This document shows, one piece after another, positions 1-8,772 of a stretch of 64,000 nt of DNA. Origin of the DNA: Arthrobacter sp. YN (lineage in GTDB: Bacteria; Actinomycetota; Actinomycetes; Actinomycetales; Micrococcaceae); contig NZ_CP022436.1 in NCBI RefSeq assembly GCF_002224285.1, positions 1,736,001-1,800,000 of the forward strand. Direction: 5' to 3'. A model generated the notes under the pieces. The model was not told the DNA's origin, made no database searches, and saw nothing but the letters and a program-made list of their open reading frames with translations. Numbering within the stretch: the first letter of the stretch is position 1; every line of letters starts with the position of its first letter. The translations under genes and the position numbers were made by a program.

Positions 1-169
1 CGCCCTGTGTGCTGAACTGGTGGGATACCTTGAGCACGACCAGGTCCTGAGCGTGGACACTGTCCGCCGGGCCGTGTTCCGGGCGGCCAAGGGCGATGAA
101 GGCTACGAAGAAGCCCAGGTGGACGCTTTCCTGGCCCGCGCCGTAGAGCTCATGGCGGCCATCGACTAA
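1..169 (+). CDS. DivIVA-domain protein, C-terminal fragment
   Basis: The gene enters from the left edge; the reading frame starts at base 2 and ends at TAA 167-169, leaving about 55 residues. The visible part contains a GYEEAQVDAFLARAVELM segment, which matches the DivIVA-like repeat of small actinobacterial proteins (aromatic residue, then E/D-VDAF-L, then a coiled coil). Proteins of this kind are thought to associate with the membrane or with polar or septal scaffolds. The N-terminus is outside the window, so total length and the number of repeats cannot be judged. Confidence 0.65.
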   Translation, partial: ALCAELVGYLEHDQVLSVDTVRRAVFRAAKGDEGYEEAQVDAFLARAVELMAAID

Positions 170-193
170 TCCACACCCCGCTCATCGGGCGGG

Positions 194-901
194 CTAGTGA
201 GTGCTGGGGGAAACAGGCGGGTTGTTCTTCCACACTGCCATGTAGCGTCTGTGGCCGCGTGCCAGCGACGTGCCGAAGAAGGCCAGGGCGACCAGGACGG
301 CCACGGGGACTGCCACCACGGGGGGAAGCCCGGCTGTCAGGAGTGCCGATCCCAGCAGCAGGGCGATCAAGGCCGAGTTGACGAACCCCATGAAGACCAT
401 GCTGCTGCCAGCGACCTGGCTGAAGTCCGTCCGAACGCCCAGGAAGTAATACGTCCTTTTGGCGCCTTCTTCGTCATCGTGGGCGCCGGCCATCAGGTAC
501 GGCCTTATGCCGGGATCCATGTCGACGTAGGCCGCCCGCAAGCGGTTCATCGCCAGGACGTACATCAGGTCCTCCATGCCCACACTCATGACGCGGACGT
601 GAGTGAGCAGGCCAACCACAAGGTCGATACTGAGGACGGTCAGCGCGAAGGCCCTGAAGGCATCTGAAAACTGTGTGGCGTTACCCACCAGCGCCACACT
701 CAACAGGCTTGCCGAAGTGAAGGTCAGGAACATGCTGATGCGGGTGAGGACTTCTCCTTGGGTGGTACTGCGTGAGGCGAGCAGGCTCCAGTGTTCGGTG
801 GCCAGCAATTGCGCGCGGACACTCGGTGACAACTCCGTCGGTCTTGCCGGCGGCTCTGGGCTTGAGGCGCCCGGTTCCTCGGACATGGCGTCATTGTCCA
901 C
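194..901 (-). CDS. Four-helix membrane protein of unknown function
   Basis: A 235-residue protein with a Pro/Glu-rich cytoplasmic N-terminus of about 30 residues and four predicted membrane segments (roughly residues 55-75, 84-100, 165-190 and 192-212). The segments are paired around a central soluble loop containing RLRAAYVDMDPGIRPY. I do not recognise the family. It lies 30 bp downstream of the symporter gene on the same strand and probably ends the kinase-regulator-symporter operon. The start is uncertain: GTG at 901, or ATG at 886, which gives a protein five residues shorter. Confidence 0.7.
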   Translation of the reverse strand: MDNDAMSEEPGASSPEPPARPTELSPSVRAQLLATEHWSLLASRSTTQGEVLTRISMFLTFTSASLLSVALVGNATQFSDAFRAFALTVLSIDLVVGLLTHVRVMSVGMEDLMYVLAMNRLRAAYVDMDPGIRPYLMAGAHDDEEGAKRTYYFLGVRTDFSQVAGSSMVFMGFVNSALIALLLGSALLTAGLPPVVAVPVAVLVALAFFGTSLARGHRRYMAVWKNNPPVSPSTH

Positions 902-931
902 CCTGGCTGCTGCGCGGACAACAGGCCGGGC

Positions 932-2398
932 CTAGCGCTCGGTGACCACCGGCCGCTCCGGAACGTGCAGCCGCGACATGACGCGGTTCACAGACGCCGG
1001 CACACGGCTTTTCGTTGCAAGGGAAACGACCACCGTCACCGCGAACGCTGCCGGAACGCTCCACGCCGCCGGCTGGGCAAGCCACGCGGGTGCGTTTCCT
1101 GATCCCATGAGCGTACCCACCACCATGGCACCACCGCAGAGGAGTGCACCGGTCAGCATTCCGGCAATCGCACCGGCGTCGGTCAGGCCGCGCCACCAGA
1201 TTCCCAGGAGCAGGACCGGGCAGATGGTGGAGGCCGTGAACGCGAAGACCAGGCCAACGCTCCCGGCAAGGGCCAGGGTGTCGGTCATCAAGGCAAAGCC
1301 CAACGGCACGACGGCGGCCAGCACCGCTGCGAGGCGGAAGCCCTTGACGCTTCCGCCGAAGAGGTCCTGGCTGATGACGCCTGACAGCGAAACCACCAAC
1401 CCTGAGGTGGTGGACAGGAAAGCGGCGAAGGCTCCGGCGACGACGAGGGCGGAGAGAAGGTCTCCGGCGGTGCCCCCTATCAGCTTGCCGGGGAGCAGAA
1501 GGACCAAGGCATCGGCCTGGCCGGACTGTGCGAGTTCGGGCGCGAACATTCGTCCCACCGCGCCGGACACGGTGGGAAAAAGATAAAAGACGGAGAGCAG
1601 GCCCAGCACAATGAGTGTTGTTCTGCGGGCGGATTGCCCGTCCGGGTTGGTGTAGAACCGCACCAGGACGTGGGGCAGGCCCAGGGTTCCGAAGAGCAAC
1701 GCCACCAACAGGGAAATGTGCTGGTACGCGCCGGCGGAGGCCTGGCCGGTGGGGTTGATGGGAAGCGGCGCCTGGGGTGCCGTTCCGTTACCGGCCAGCA
1801 CCAGCAGCACGAAGACCACCGGAACTGCCAGGGCAGTCAGTTTCAACCAATATTGGAACGCCTGGACAAACGTGATGGAACGCATGCCACCTGCCACCAC
1901 GGTGAGGCACACCACCACAACAACCGCCGTCGAACCTACCCACGACGGCAGTCCGGTGGTGATGCGGATGGTGAGCGCCGCCCCGTGGAGTTGCGGGACG
2001 ATGTACAGCCAGCCAACGGCAACCACCACCAGGCTGGTCACGCGGCGGACCAGCGCCGAATCCAGGCGGGCTTCGGTGAAGTCGGGAATGGTGTAGGCGC
2101 CTGAACGACGGAGGGGAGCGGCGACAAAGAGCAACAGCATCAAGTAACCGGCGGTGTAGCCCACGGGGAACCAGAGCGCGTCCGTTCCCGAGAGCAGGAT
2201 CAGTCCGGCCACGCCCAGAAAGCTGGCGGCGGACAGGTACTCGCCGCCGATTGCAGAGGCATTCCACCAGGGCGGGACGGTTCGCGAGGCCACGTAGAAG
2301 TCGCCGGTTGTCCGCGAGATGCGCAGACCGTAGAAGCCGATGACTGCTGTCGCCAGCGACACGGCAAGGAACGCGAAAAGGCCCACAGCCGGGTTCAT
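932..2398 (-). CDS. Sodium:solute symporter, acetate-permease type (SSS family)
   Basis: This 488-residue integral membrane protein has about 13 hydrophobic segments. It carries the SSS/ActP signature near residue 50 (GGEYLSAASFLGVAGLILL, which includes the YLSAASFLG motif also found in the other symporter at 5.3 kb). It probably imports a short-chain monocarboxylate with Na+ or H+. The ATG at 2398 overlaps the stop of the upstream small membrane gene in an ATGA junction, so I chose it over longer in-frame starts, whose extra residues are Arg/Gly-rich and unlike the family. It is cotranscribed with the histidine kinase and response regulator. The exact substrate is not visible from sequence. 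Confidence 0.85.
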   Translation of the reverse strand: MNPAVGLFAFLAVSLATAVIGFYGLRISRTTGDFYVASRTVPPWWNASAIGGEYLSAASFLGVAGLILLSGTDALWFPVGYTAGYLMLLLFVAAPLRRSGAYTIPDFTEARLDSALVRRVTSLVVVAVGWLYIVPQLHGAALTIRITTGLPSWVGSTAVVVVVCLTVVAGGMRSITFVQAFQYWLKLTALAVPVVFVLLVLAGNGTAPQAPLPINPTGQASAGAYQHISLLVALLFGTLGLPHVLVRFYTNPDGQSARRTTLIVLGLLSVFYLFPTVSGAVGRMFAPELAQSGQADALVLLLPGKLIGGTAGDLLSALVVAGAFAAFLSTTSGLVVSLSGVISQDLFGGSVKGFRLAAVLAAVVPLGFALMTDTLALAGSVGLVFAFTASTICPVLLLGIWWRGLTDAGAIAGMLTGALLCGGAMVVGTLMGSGNAPAWLAQPAAWSVPAAFAVTVVVSLATKSRVPASVNRVMSRLHVPERPVVTER

Positions 2399-2757
2399 TT
2401 GTCCTCCACCAGGTCCCTGTAGCGGGCCTCGTTGCGGGCCGCCGCGCGGTTGTACAGCCAGGCGCTCAAACCAATCACCGGGTAGATGCCGGCGCCCAGC
2501 ACCATCCAGTCCAGTGGGATGCCGAATATCCGTGTTTCTGCCACGCCAGGCCCATACACCAGGAACAATGCGATCACCACGAGGATGATCAGGAAGCAAC
2601 AGGCCACCACCAGCGCCAAGCGCAATTGCGAGCGGATCAGGGACCGGATGAAGAGCTTGCCGGCGTCGGAGTCTTCGGCGACCTCGCGCGGGTAGGGCAG
2701 CCGGCCGGGAGCCGCGGTGGCCAATTGGCGGGGCGCCGTCACCCGGACGCGCGTCAT
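2395..2757 (-). CDS. Small two-helix membrane protein, symporter partner
   Basis: A 120-residue protein with a basic N-terminal cytoplasmic part (about 45 residues), two membrane helices (about 47-70 and 82-102) and a charged C-terminus ending ARYRDLVEDK. It occupies the place that DUF485 proteins take beside ActP-type symporters and has the same two-helix layout, although sequence similarity to the DUF485 copy at 4.9 kb is low. It overlaps the response regulator upstream and the symporter downstream by 4 bp each (ATGA), which implies translational coupling. Its role as an accessory subunit is inferred from position. Confidence 0.75.
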   Translation of the reverse strand: MTRVRVTAPRQLATAAPGRLPYPREVAEDSDAGKLFIRSLIRSQLRLALVVACCFLIILVVIALFLVYGPGVAETRIFGIPLDWMVLGAGIYPVIGLSAWLYNRAAARNEARYRDLVEDK

Positions 2758-3473
2758 CCCTGCGGCCGGATGCGCGTGGACTGCAGCTTGTCCCGGACAG
2801 AGGGCAGGTGGCGTCGGCTGATGGGCAATTCAGCTCCGGCCACGGCTACGCTGGGACCCGTCGCAGACAACTTGAGGTGCTGGACGTGGTTCAGGGCGAT
2901 CAGGTACGAGCGGTGGATCCGGATGAACCCTGCCTCTGCCCACTTCTGTTCAAGGTCGCTGAGGGGAACCCGGATGAGATAGCTTGCTTCGGCTGTGTGC
3001 AGCCTCGCGTAATCGCCCTGGGCCTGGACGTAGGTGACATCGTCCCGGCGGATCATGCGGGTGGTGCTGCCGAGGTCCACAGTGATCATCTCCGGTGCAG
3101 GGGTGCCTTCCTTGATCAGGTCACTGATTCGGTCCACGGAACGGGACAGCCGTTCCGCGCGCAGCGGCTTGAGCAGGTAGTCGATCGCGGCGAGGTCGAA
3201 AGCTTCCAGCGCGCACTCTTCATCAGCGGTGACAAAAACGACGGCGGGCGGATGGCTGCTGCGGGCAATGGCCCGTGCGATGTCCAGGCCAGACAATGCC
3301 GGCATATGGATGTCGAGGAACACGGCGTCGACGGACTCCGTTTCCAGGGTCCGCAGCGCCTCAGCTCCGGAGGAGGCGCGGTGGATGGCACCAATCCGTT
3401 CATCCCGTCCCAGCAGGAAGGCAAGCTCCTCCACGGCGGGAAGTTCGTCATCAGCGACGAGCACGTTGATCAT
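2754..3473 (-). CDS. LytTR-family response regulator
   Basis: A 239-residue two-component regulator. The N-terminal receiver domain (1-120) has the acidic pair D8/D9, phosphoacceptor D54 in VFLDIHMP, and the conserved lysine in YLLKPL. The C-terminal LytTR DNA-binding domain (about 135-235) carries the FIRIHRSYLIALNHV motif. It lies 21 bp downstream of its histidine kinase gene and overlaps the next gene by 4 bp. LytTR regulators usually bind paired direct repeats. The likely targets are the two symporter operons on either side, by analogy with LytS/LytTR systems that control carboxylate or pyruvate transporters. That target assignment is inference. Confidence 0.9.
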   Translation of the reverse strand: MINVLVADDELPAVEELAFLLGRDERIGAIHRASSGAEALRTLETESVDAVFLDIHMPALSGLDIARAIARSSHPPAVVFVTADEECALEAFDLAAIDYLLKPLRAERLSRSVDRISDLIKEGTPAPEMITVDLGSTTRMIRRDDVTYVQAQGDYARLHTAEASYLIRVPLSDLEQKWAEAGFIRIHRSYLIALNHVQHLKLSATGPSVAVAGAELPISRRHLPSVRDKLQSTRIRPQG

Positions 3474-3494
3474 GTTTAAAGACTAACCGCCACC

Positions 3495-4697
3495 TCAGGC
3501 GTCATGACCGGGCTGGGATTTGGGTACCCGCATGGTGATCAGGGTTCCTTCTCCGGGAGCAGTGTCGATGACCAGCCCGTGCTCGTCCCCGTACACCTGG
3601 CGCAAGCGGGCATCCACGTTGCGCAGTCCCACGTGGATCCCATCCGTGTGCCCGGCCAGCACTGATCGCAGGTGCTCAGGGTCCATACCCACGCCGTCGT
3701 CCTCGATGGTTACTTCAGCGAACGCACCGGAGTCGTTGGCGCAGATGGTGATATGGCCCGGACCCTCCTTGGCTTCAAGCCCGTGCCGGACCGCGTTCTC
3801 CACCAAAGGTTGCAGGCTGAGGAACGGGATGACAGTGCTGAGGACCTCGGGGGCGATCCTCAGGCTCACCTGGACGCGTTCGCCGAAGCGTGCCCGTTCC
3901 AACAGAAGATAACGGTCGATGCAGCGCAGTTCCTCGGCCAAAGTGGTGAAGTCGCCGTGGCGCCGGAAGGAGTACCGGGTGAAGTCGGCGAACTCCACCA
4001 CCAACTCCCGGGCCCGGGCGGGGTCGGTGTTGATGAACGAGGCGATGGCATTGAGGGAGTTGTAGATGAAATGCGGGCTGATTTGGGCACGCAGCGCCCT
4101 GACCTCAGCCTCCATCAGCAAGGTTCGGGAGGCTTCGAGTTCCGTCAGTTCCAGCTGGGCGGCAATCCAGTCGGCCACCTCGCTGGTGGCCCTGACCAGC
4201 CCGGCACCGGCCGCCGGGGCCAGGGCTGCCACCGAGCCGACCACCCTGGAACCGGAGCGGATAGGAGCAATCACGGCACTGAAGTCATGGTTTCCATGCT
4301 CGGCTTTGCCAGTGGTCCGATGACCGGCGTCGGGTACCACCGCGGTTCTGCCAGTGGCCAGGACCTCGGCAGCAAGACGCATCAACGATGGCCTGAGTTC
4401 CTCGGCTGTACCGTCCCACGCGAGCACAGAATCGGTGTCCGTGATGGCCAAGGCATCGCAGCCCAGCAGTACGCGCAGCTGCTTACTCGCTTTCGCCGCA
4501 CCGGCCGGTTGGAGGCCGCCACGGAGATGCTGCCCGGCCCGGGAGGCCGCGTGCAAAGTGTTGTAGGTGGCCCGTTCAGCGTCGGTGCCCAAGTCCCGGA
4601 AGGAACGCATCACCTTCAGCCCAACACCCACAACGACGGCGATGGCCAGCACGATCACGGCGATGGCGGCGGCGGTGAACAGCGGGGAGTCGGGCAT
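3495..4697 (-). CDS. LytS-type sensor histidine kinase
   Basis: A 400-residue kinase. It has one N-terminal membrane helix (about 5-28), then a GAF-like region (about 65-190), the His_kinase dimerisation segment with RAQISPHFIYNSLNAI, where the phosphorylatable histidine is H209, and a C-terminal HATPase domain with N-box VENAVRHGLE and a GVGM motif. A single helix and a cytoplasmic GAF-like domain suggest sensing of an intracellular or membrane-linked signal. I chose ATG 4697 because the helix begins right after it; the in-frame extension upstream looks non-coding. It faces the DUF485/symporter pair across a 208-bp control region. Confidence 0.88.
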   Translation of the reverse strand: MPDSPLFTAAAIAVIVLAIAVVVGVGLKVMRSFRDLGTDAERATYNTLHAASRAGQHLRGGLQPAGAAKASKQLRVLLGCDALAITDTDSVLAWDGTAEELRPSLMRLAAEVLATGRTAVVPDAGHRTTGKAEHGNHDFSAVIAPIRSGSRVVGSVAALAPAAGAGLVRATSEVADWIAAQLELTELEASRTLLMEAEVRALRAQISPHFIYNSLNAIASFINTDPARARELVVEFADFTRYSFRRHGDFTTLAEELRCIDRYLLLERARFGERVQVSLRIAPEVLSTVIPFLSLQPLVENAVRHGLEAKEGPGHITICANDSGAFAEVTIEDDGVGMDPEHLRSVLAGHTDGIHVGLRNVDARLRQVYGDEHGLVIDTAPGEGTLITMRVPKSQPGHDA

Positions 4698-4839
4698 AAG
4701 GCCAGCGTAGCCGGATGCCCCTCCACCTCGGTCCGATGCCACGGAAGGTGGTTCACATCCCACCGTTTGGCGCAGCACCGCAACCGCTGAGCGATGGCAG
4801 CGCGCGATGCTCTGGAACAGGCACCGGGCGGCGTTCGAT

Positions 4840-4855
4840 AGTGATTGCAGTCACA
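4840..4855. promoter_or_regulatory. Crp/GlxR-type palindrome before the symporter operon
   Basis: AGTGATTGCAGTCACA matches TGTGA-N6-TCACA at 9 of 10 defined positions. It lies about 50 bp upstream of the ATG at 4906, in the region shared with the divergent histidine kinase gene. Binding is inferred. Confidence 0.5.
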
Positions 4856-4905
4856 TTGGCAAGGCGTGTGGAGCTGGTGTGGACACATCACAATCAGGAG
4901 GAACC

Positions 4906-5286
4906 ATGGGTAATGAGGCCCAAACCCAGGACGAAAAAGCGTCCGTGGACTTCCAGGAAGTTCAACAGACGGAACGGTTCAAGACACTGCGCAAGCGGCA
5001 CCGCAGCTTTGTCTTCCCGATGGCAGTCGTATTCCTGCTCTGGTATTTCGCATATGTTCTTTTGGCCGACTACGCGGTGGGCTTCATGTCCATCAAAGTA
5101 TGGGGCAACATCAACGTCGGGCTGATCCTTGGCCTGCTGCAGTTCGTCACTACCTTCGGCATCACGGCATGGTACGTGAGCTACTCCAACAGGAAGCTGG
5201 ACCCCATCGCTGCTGAAATCCGCAACGAGATCGAGGGCCATGAATTTGATAAGGACGGCAATGTGATCAGCGGGGGAGTCAAATGA
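4906..5286 (+). CDS. DUF485 membrane protein, acetate symporter partner
   Basis: A 126-residue protein with two membrane helices (about 45-68 and 80-102) preceded by a charged helix. It has the DUF485 features: an N-terminal RFKTLRKRHRSFVFP stretch and a GLLQFVTTFGITAWYV second helix. It starts at ATG 4906 behind a strong AGGAGG at 4897-4902. Its end overlaps the symporter start by 4 bp (ATGA). DUF485 proteins (YjcH type) are encoded next to ActP and thought to assist it. The Crp-type site upstream fits catabolite control of acetate uptake. Confidence 0.88.
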   Translation: MGNEAQTQDEKASVDFQEVQQTERFKTLRKRHRSFVFPMAVVFLLWYFAYVLLADYAVGFMSIKVWGNINVGLILGLLQFVTTFGITAWYVSYSNRKLDPIAAEIRNEIEGHEFDKDGNVISGGVK

Positions 5287-6902
5287 ACACCATGGTCCCG
5301 GCAGCAGTCAACGTCGAAGCGCTGAAAGACACCACCCTGCTCAACATGGGCATTTTCGCCCTCTTCGTGGCGGTCACCATGGTGATCGTCTTCCGGGCCA
5401 GCCGGAACAACAAGACCGCAGCCGATTACTACGCAGCAGGCCGATCGTTTACTGGTTCGCAGAACGGCACGGCCATCGCCGGAGACTACCTGTCGGCGGC
5501 ATCCTTCCTCGGCATCACCGGCGCCATCGCCATCAACGGCTACGACGGCTTCCTGTACTCCATCGGCTTCCTCGTCGCCTGGCTCGTCGCTTTGCTCCTG
5601 GTGGCTGAATTGCTCCGCAACACCGGCAAGTTCACCATGGCTGACGTTCTGTCCTTCCGCTTGCGTCAGCGCCCTGTCCGGATTGCGGCTGCCCTCTCCA
5701 CCTTGGCCGTCTGCTTCTTCTACCTCCTCGCCCAGATGGCAGGAGCAGGCAGCCTGATTTCGCTCCTGCTGGGCATCAGCGACTGGGGCGGTCAGGCCTT
5801 GGTGATCATCGTCGTCGGGGCCTTGATGATCATGTACGTACTGATCGGCGGCATGAAGGGCACCACCTGGGTGCAGATCATCAAAGCCATCCTGCTCATT
5901 GCCGGTGCAGGGGTCATGACAGCCATGGTGCTTGCGATCTACGGTTTCAACCTGTCCAGCCTGCTGGGCTCCGCAGCTGAAGCCGCCAACAACCCGGCCA
6001 TCCTGAACCCCGGGCTGCAGTATGGAAAGACCGAAACGTCCAAGCTCGACTTCATGTCCCTCGGGCTTGCCCTGGTCCTCGGTACAGCCGCACTGCCGCA
6101 CGTGCTGATGCGCTTCTACACTGTCCCGACAGCCAAGGAAGCCCGCAAGTCCGTGGTCTGGGCGATCTGGCTGATCGGCCTGTTCTACCTCTTCACCCTG
6201 GTGCTGGGCTACGGTGCAGCAGCCCTGGTGGGGGCGGAAACCATCAAATCCGCACCCGGCGGCGTCAACTCTGCCGCACCTCTGCTGGCCTTCCACCTGG
6301 GTGGCCCGTTGCTCCTGGGCTTCATTTCGGCGGTTGCCTTCGCCACCATCCTGGCGGTGGTGGCCGGTCTGACCATCACGGCGGCTGCATCCTTCGCCCA
6401 CGACATCTACGCAAATGTCATTGCCAAGGGCAAAGCGGATGCAGTCACCGAGGTGAAGGTGGCCCGTCGGACGGTACTGGTGATCGGCGTGCTTGCCATC
6501 CTGGGCGGCATCTTTGCCAACGGCCAGAACGTGGCCTTCCTGGTGGCGCTCGCCTTCGCAGTTGCAGCCTCGGCGAACCTGCCCACCATCGTCTACTCCC
6601 TGTTCTGGAAGAAGTTCACCACCCAGGGCGCAGTCTGGAGCATGTATGGCGGTTTGGCTGCGGCCATCCTGCTCATCACGTTCTCACCCGTGGTGTCGGG
6701 CGCCAAGACGTCCATGATCCCCGGAGCGAACTTCGCCCTGTTCCCGCTGAGCAACCCGGGCATCGTGTCCATCCCGTTGGCCTTCTTCCTGGGATGGCTC
6801 GGAACCGTTCTGGACAAGCGGCGCGAAGATCCGGCCAAGCAGGCGGAAATGGAAGTGCGCTCGCTGACCGGCGTCGGTGCCGAGAAGGCAGTAGACCACT
6901 AG
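5283..6902 (+). CDS. actP: Cation/acetate symporter (ActP/MctC-like)
   Basis: A 539-residue SSS-family symporter with about 13 membrane segments. The family signature GDYLSAASFLGITGAIA falls near residue 66. A GGMKGTTWVQIIKA segment and a RFYTVPTAKEARKSVVWA loop are typical of the acetate/pyruvate/propionate permease subgroup. It is translationally coupled to the DUF485 gene. It is clearly related to the copy at 0.9-2.4 kb but longer, mainly in the region after residue 230. It ends 23 bp before a strong hairpin shared with the opposing gene. Acetate as substrate is inferred from the family. Confidence 0.9.
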   Translation: MNTMVPAAVNVEALKDTTLLNMGIFALFVAVTMVIVFRASRNNKTAADYYAAGRSFTGSQNGTAIAGDYLSAASFLGITGAIAINGYDGFLYSIGFLVAWLVALLLVAELLRNTGKFTMADVLSFRLRQRPVRIAAALSTLAVCFFYLLAQMAGAGSLISLLLGISDWGGQALVIIVVGALMIMYVLIGGMKGTTWVQIIKAILLIAGAGVMTAMVLAIYGFNLSSLLGSAAEAANNPAILNPGLQYGKTETSKLDFMSLGLALVLGTAALPHVLMRFYTVPTAKEARKSVVWAIWLIGLFYLFTLVLGYGAAALVGAETIKSAPGGVNSAAPLLAFHLGGPLLLGFISAVAFATILAVVAGLTITAAASFAHDIYANVIAKGKADAVTEVKVARRTVLVIGVLAILGGIFANGQNVAFLVALAFAVAASANLPTIVYSLFWKKFTTQGAVWSMYGGLAAAILLITFSPVVSGAKTSMIPGANFALFPLSNPGIVSIPLAFFLGWLGTVLDKRREDPAKQAEMEVRSLTGVGAEKAVDH

Positions 6903-6924
6903 CACCGGCTCGAACAAAGTCACT

Positions 6925-6981
6925 ACCCAAAAGGAAGGCTCCTCCTGTGAACAACGTGCAGGGGGAGCCTTCCTTTTGGGT
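6925..6981. terminator. Strong hairpin between convergent genes
   Basis: A perfect 18-bp inverted repeat (6925-6942 with 6964-6981) extends by three more pairs, one of them G-U, to a 21-bp stem around a 15-nt loop. It lies between the symporter (+) and the PHP gene (-) and can serve both strands. It contains A/T runs inside the arms rather than a long U tail. Confidence 0.8.
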
Positions 6982-7027
6982 GTCGGCCGGTTCCCCTTCA
7001 GGCTTCGCCTATTTCTTGGGACTGAGC

Positions 7028-8062
7028 TTACTTCTTCAGGCTGAGCCACTCCGTCAGCTGTTCCAGCGGCCAGGTGGTGACAATCCGTTCTTCGGGGACG
7101 CCCAAGGCTTCGGCACGTTCTGCACCGTATTGCAGGAAGTCGAGTTGGCCAGGAGCATGGGCATCACTGTCGATGCTGAACAGGCAGCCGGCGTCCAAGG
7201 CCATCTTGATGAGGTTGTCCGGTGGGTCTTGACGCTCGGGACGGGAGTTGATTTCGACGGCGACGCCCCACTCCGCGCACTCCTTGAAGACTCTCGCGGC
7301 ATCGAACTCGGACTCGGGCCGGGTACCCCGTGATCCCTGGACTAGCCGACCGGTGCAATGTCCCAGGACATTGGTGTGGGGATCGCTGATGCCGCCCAAC
7401 ATCCGGGTGGTCATGGTCTTTTTGTCGGACCGGAGTTTGGAGTGGACACTGGCCACCACCACGTCCAGTTGGCCCAACATGTGGGGAGTCTGGTCCAGGG
7501 TTCCGTCTTCGAGGATGTCCACTTCAATGCCTTTGAGGAGGCGGAAGCCGTCCTTGGATGAGTTGATTCCCTCCACGACGCCGAGTTGCTTCTCAAGCCG
7601 CTCCACGCTCAGTCCATTGGCGATGGTGAGATTGGGGGAGTGATCGGTGAGGGCAAGATACTCGCGGCCGAGGGTCCGTGCCGCTGCTACCATGGATTCG
7701 ATGGGGGAGCCGCCGTCGGACCAGTTGCTGTGGCTGTGTAGATCGCCGCGCAGTGCCGACCGAAGCGTGTCTCCTCCGGAGGCCAACGATTCCGTGCCAC
7801 GTTCGCGCAGGTCCGCAAGGTACTCGGGGATCCGGTCTTCGAGGGCTTGTGTGATGACTTCGGCGCTGCGGCTGCCGACGCCTTTGAGGCTGGTGATCCT
7901 CCCGGTCCCCACAAGCTTCGCCAGCTCTTCGGGCGAAAGCTGCCGCACGGCGTCGGCCGCTTTCCGGAAGGCCTGGACCTTGAAGGTGGGGGCTTGGCTG
8001 CGTTCGAGCCAAAAGGAGATTTCGTCGAGCGCCTCTATGGGATCCATGGCTCCATGATCCAC
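7028..8062 (-). CDS. PHP-domain metal-dependent phosphoesterase with HhH N-terminus
   Basis: A 344-residue protein. Residues about 10-95 resemble the helix-hairpin-helix region of PolX-type polymerases (GRITSLKGVGSRSAEVI). Residues about 105-335 form a PHP domain with metal ligands in GDLHSHSNWSDGG, LTDHSP, KGIEVDIL, SVHS, LGHCTGR and SIDSDAHAPG. The nucleotidyltransferase palm of PolX is missing, so this is the short actinobacterial form, likely a DNA repair or phosphoester-cleaving enzyme. The start is uncertain: 8062, or ATG 8047, which removes five residues. Neither has a clear ribosome-binding site. Confidence 0.85.
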   Translation of the reverse strand: MDHGAMDPIEALDEISFWLERSQAPTFKVQAFRKAADAVRQLSPEELAKLVGTGRITSLKGVGSRSAEVITQALEDRIPEYLADLRERGTESLASGGDTLRSALRGDLHSHSNWSDGGSPIESMVAAARTLGREYLALTDHSPNLTIANGLSVERLEKQLGVVEGINSSKDGFRLLKGIEVDILEDGTLDQTPHMLGQLDVVVASVHSKLRSDKKTMTTRMLGGISDPHTNVLGHCTGRLVQGSRGTRPESEFDAARVFKECAEWGVAVEINSRPERQDPPDNLIKMALDAGCLFSIDSDAHAPGQLDFLQYGAERAEALGVPEERIVTTWPLEQLTEWLSLKK

Positions 8063-8122
8063 GAACCAGGCGCACCATCAACAGTGGGCAGTGTCAATGG
8101 TGCGCCGGTCGGTCGCCGTCAA

Positions 8123-8728
8123 CTAGTGGTGGCGACCCGGGTCCAGGGCGGGATTGGAGCCCTGGCCGTTTTCTCCGTGCGGGGCCTGGCCGTGCTCGCC
8201 ATGAGGGACAGCGTGCTGTCCTGCCATCGAGGCGGCCAGTCCCGGTGTTGCCACTGAAGCAACAACGACGGCGGCTCCGAACGCGGCTGCCAGAAGCCGC
8301 CCGGTCCTTGGCTGGCCGTGGGCGCCGCCGTCGTTGGTCTTGTGCTGCCGCCTCAGCCAGCCGGCTCCGGCAAGTGCCATGAGCGTCAGGCCGAGGGCGG
8401 CAAAGTGGCTCACGTCCAGTGAGCGCTGGGAGCTGATCCCGGTAACTGTGACTGCGAGGTGCGCAGCAGCAGAAACGGCGAGGACAGGAAGCGCGAACCG
8501 TGCGAAGTCCAGGGCGTTGCGGTGCAACCCCCGCAGGGACCAGGCCAAGAAGGCCAGGCCCGCCGCAAGGGTTGCCACGCCGGCAACCACCATCCCGGCG
8601 GTCGCTGATGCTGTTCCGGTGAGATATCCGGCGGCAAGGGAAAGCTCAACCATCCCGGCGGCCATCGCTGCGAAGTACACGAACAGGAGGGTCGCTGCGT
8701 TCAGCGTGGGGTGGTATCTGCGTTCCAT
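8123..8728 (-). CDS. Membrane protein with His-rich C-terminus, unknown function
   Basis: A 201-residue protein with about five membrane helices in the first 170 residues and a soluble tail of about 30 residues rich in His and Gly (HGEHGQAPHGENGQG, ending GRHH). The tail could bind metal, but this is conjecture. I do not recognise the family. It lies 44 bp downstream of the DUF4383 gene on the same strand and is probably cotranscribed with it. A GGTCGCC/GGCGACC inverted repeat brackets its stop codon (8111-8138). Confidence 0.7.
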   Translation of the reverse strand: MERRYHPTLNAATLLFVYFAAMAAGMVELSLAAGYLTGTASATAGMVVAGVATLAAGLAFLAWSLRGLHRNALDFARFALPVLAVSAAAHLAVTVTGISSQRSLDVSHFAALGLTLMALAGAGWLRRQHKTNDGGAHGQPRTGRLLAAAFGAAVVVASVATPGLAASMAGQHAVPHGEHGQAPHGENGQGSNPALDPGRHH

Positions 8729-8772
8729 GGTTCTTGCCGTCCTCTCGCTGCTTTACTCGGTGATCAGGCGGA

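Noticed and set aside
4870..4893. Second Crp-like site (TGTGGACACATCACA) before the symporter operon
   Set aside because: The half-sites are one base too close and the left half does not match when aligned to the 16-bp consensus.
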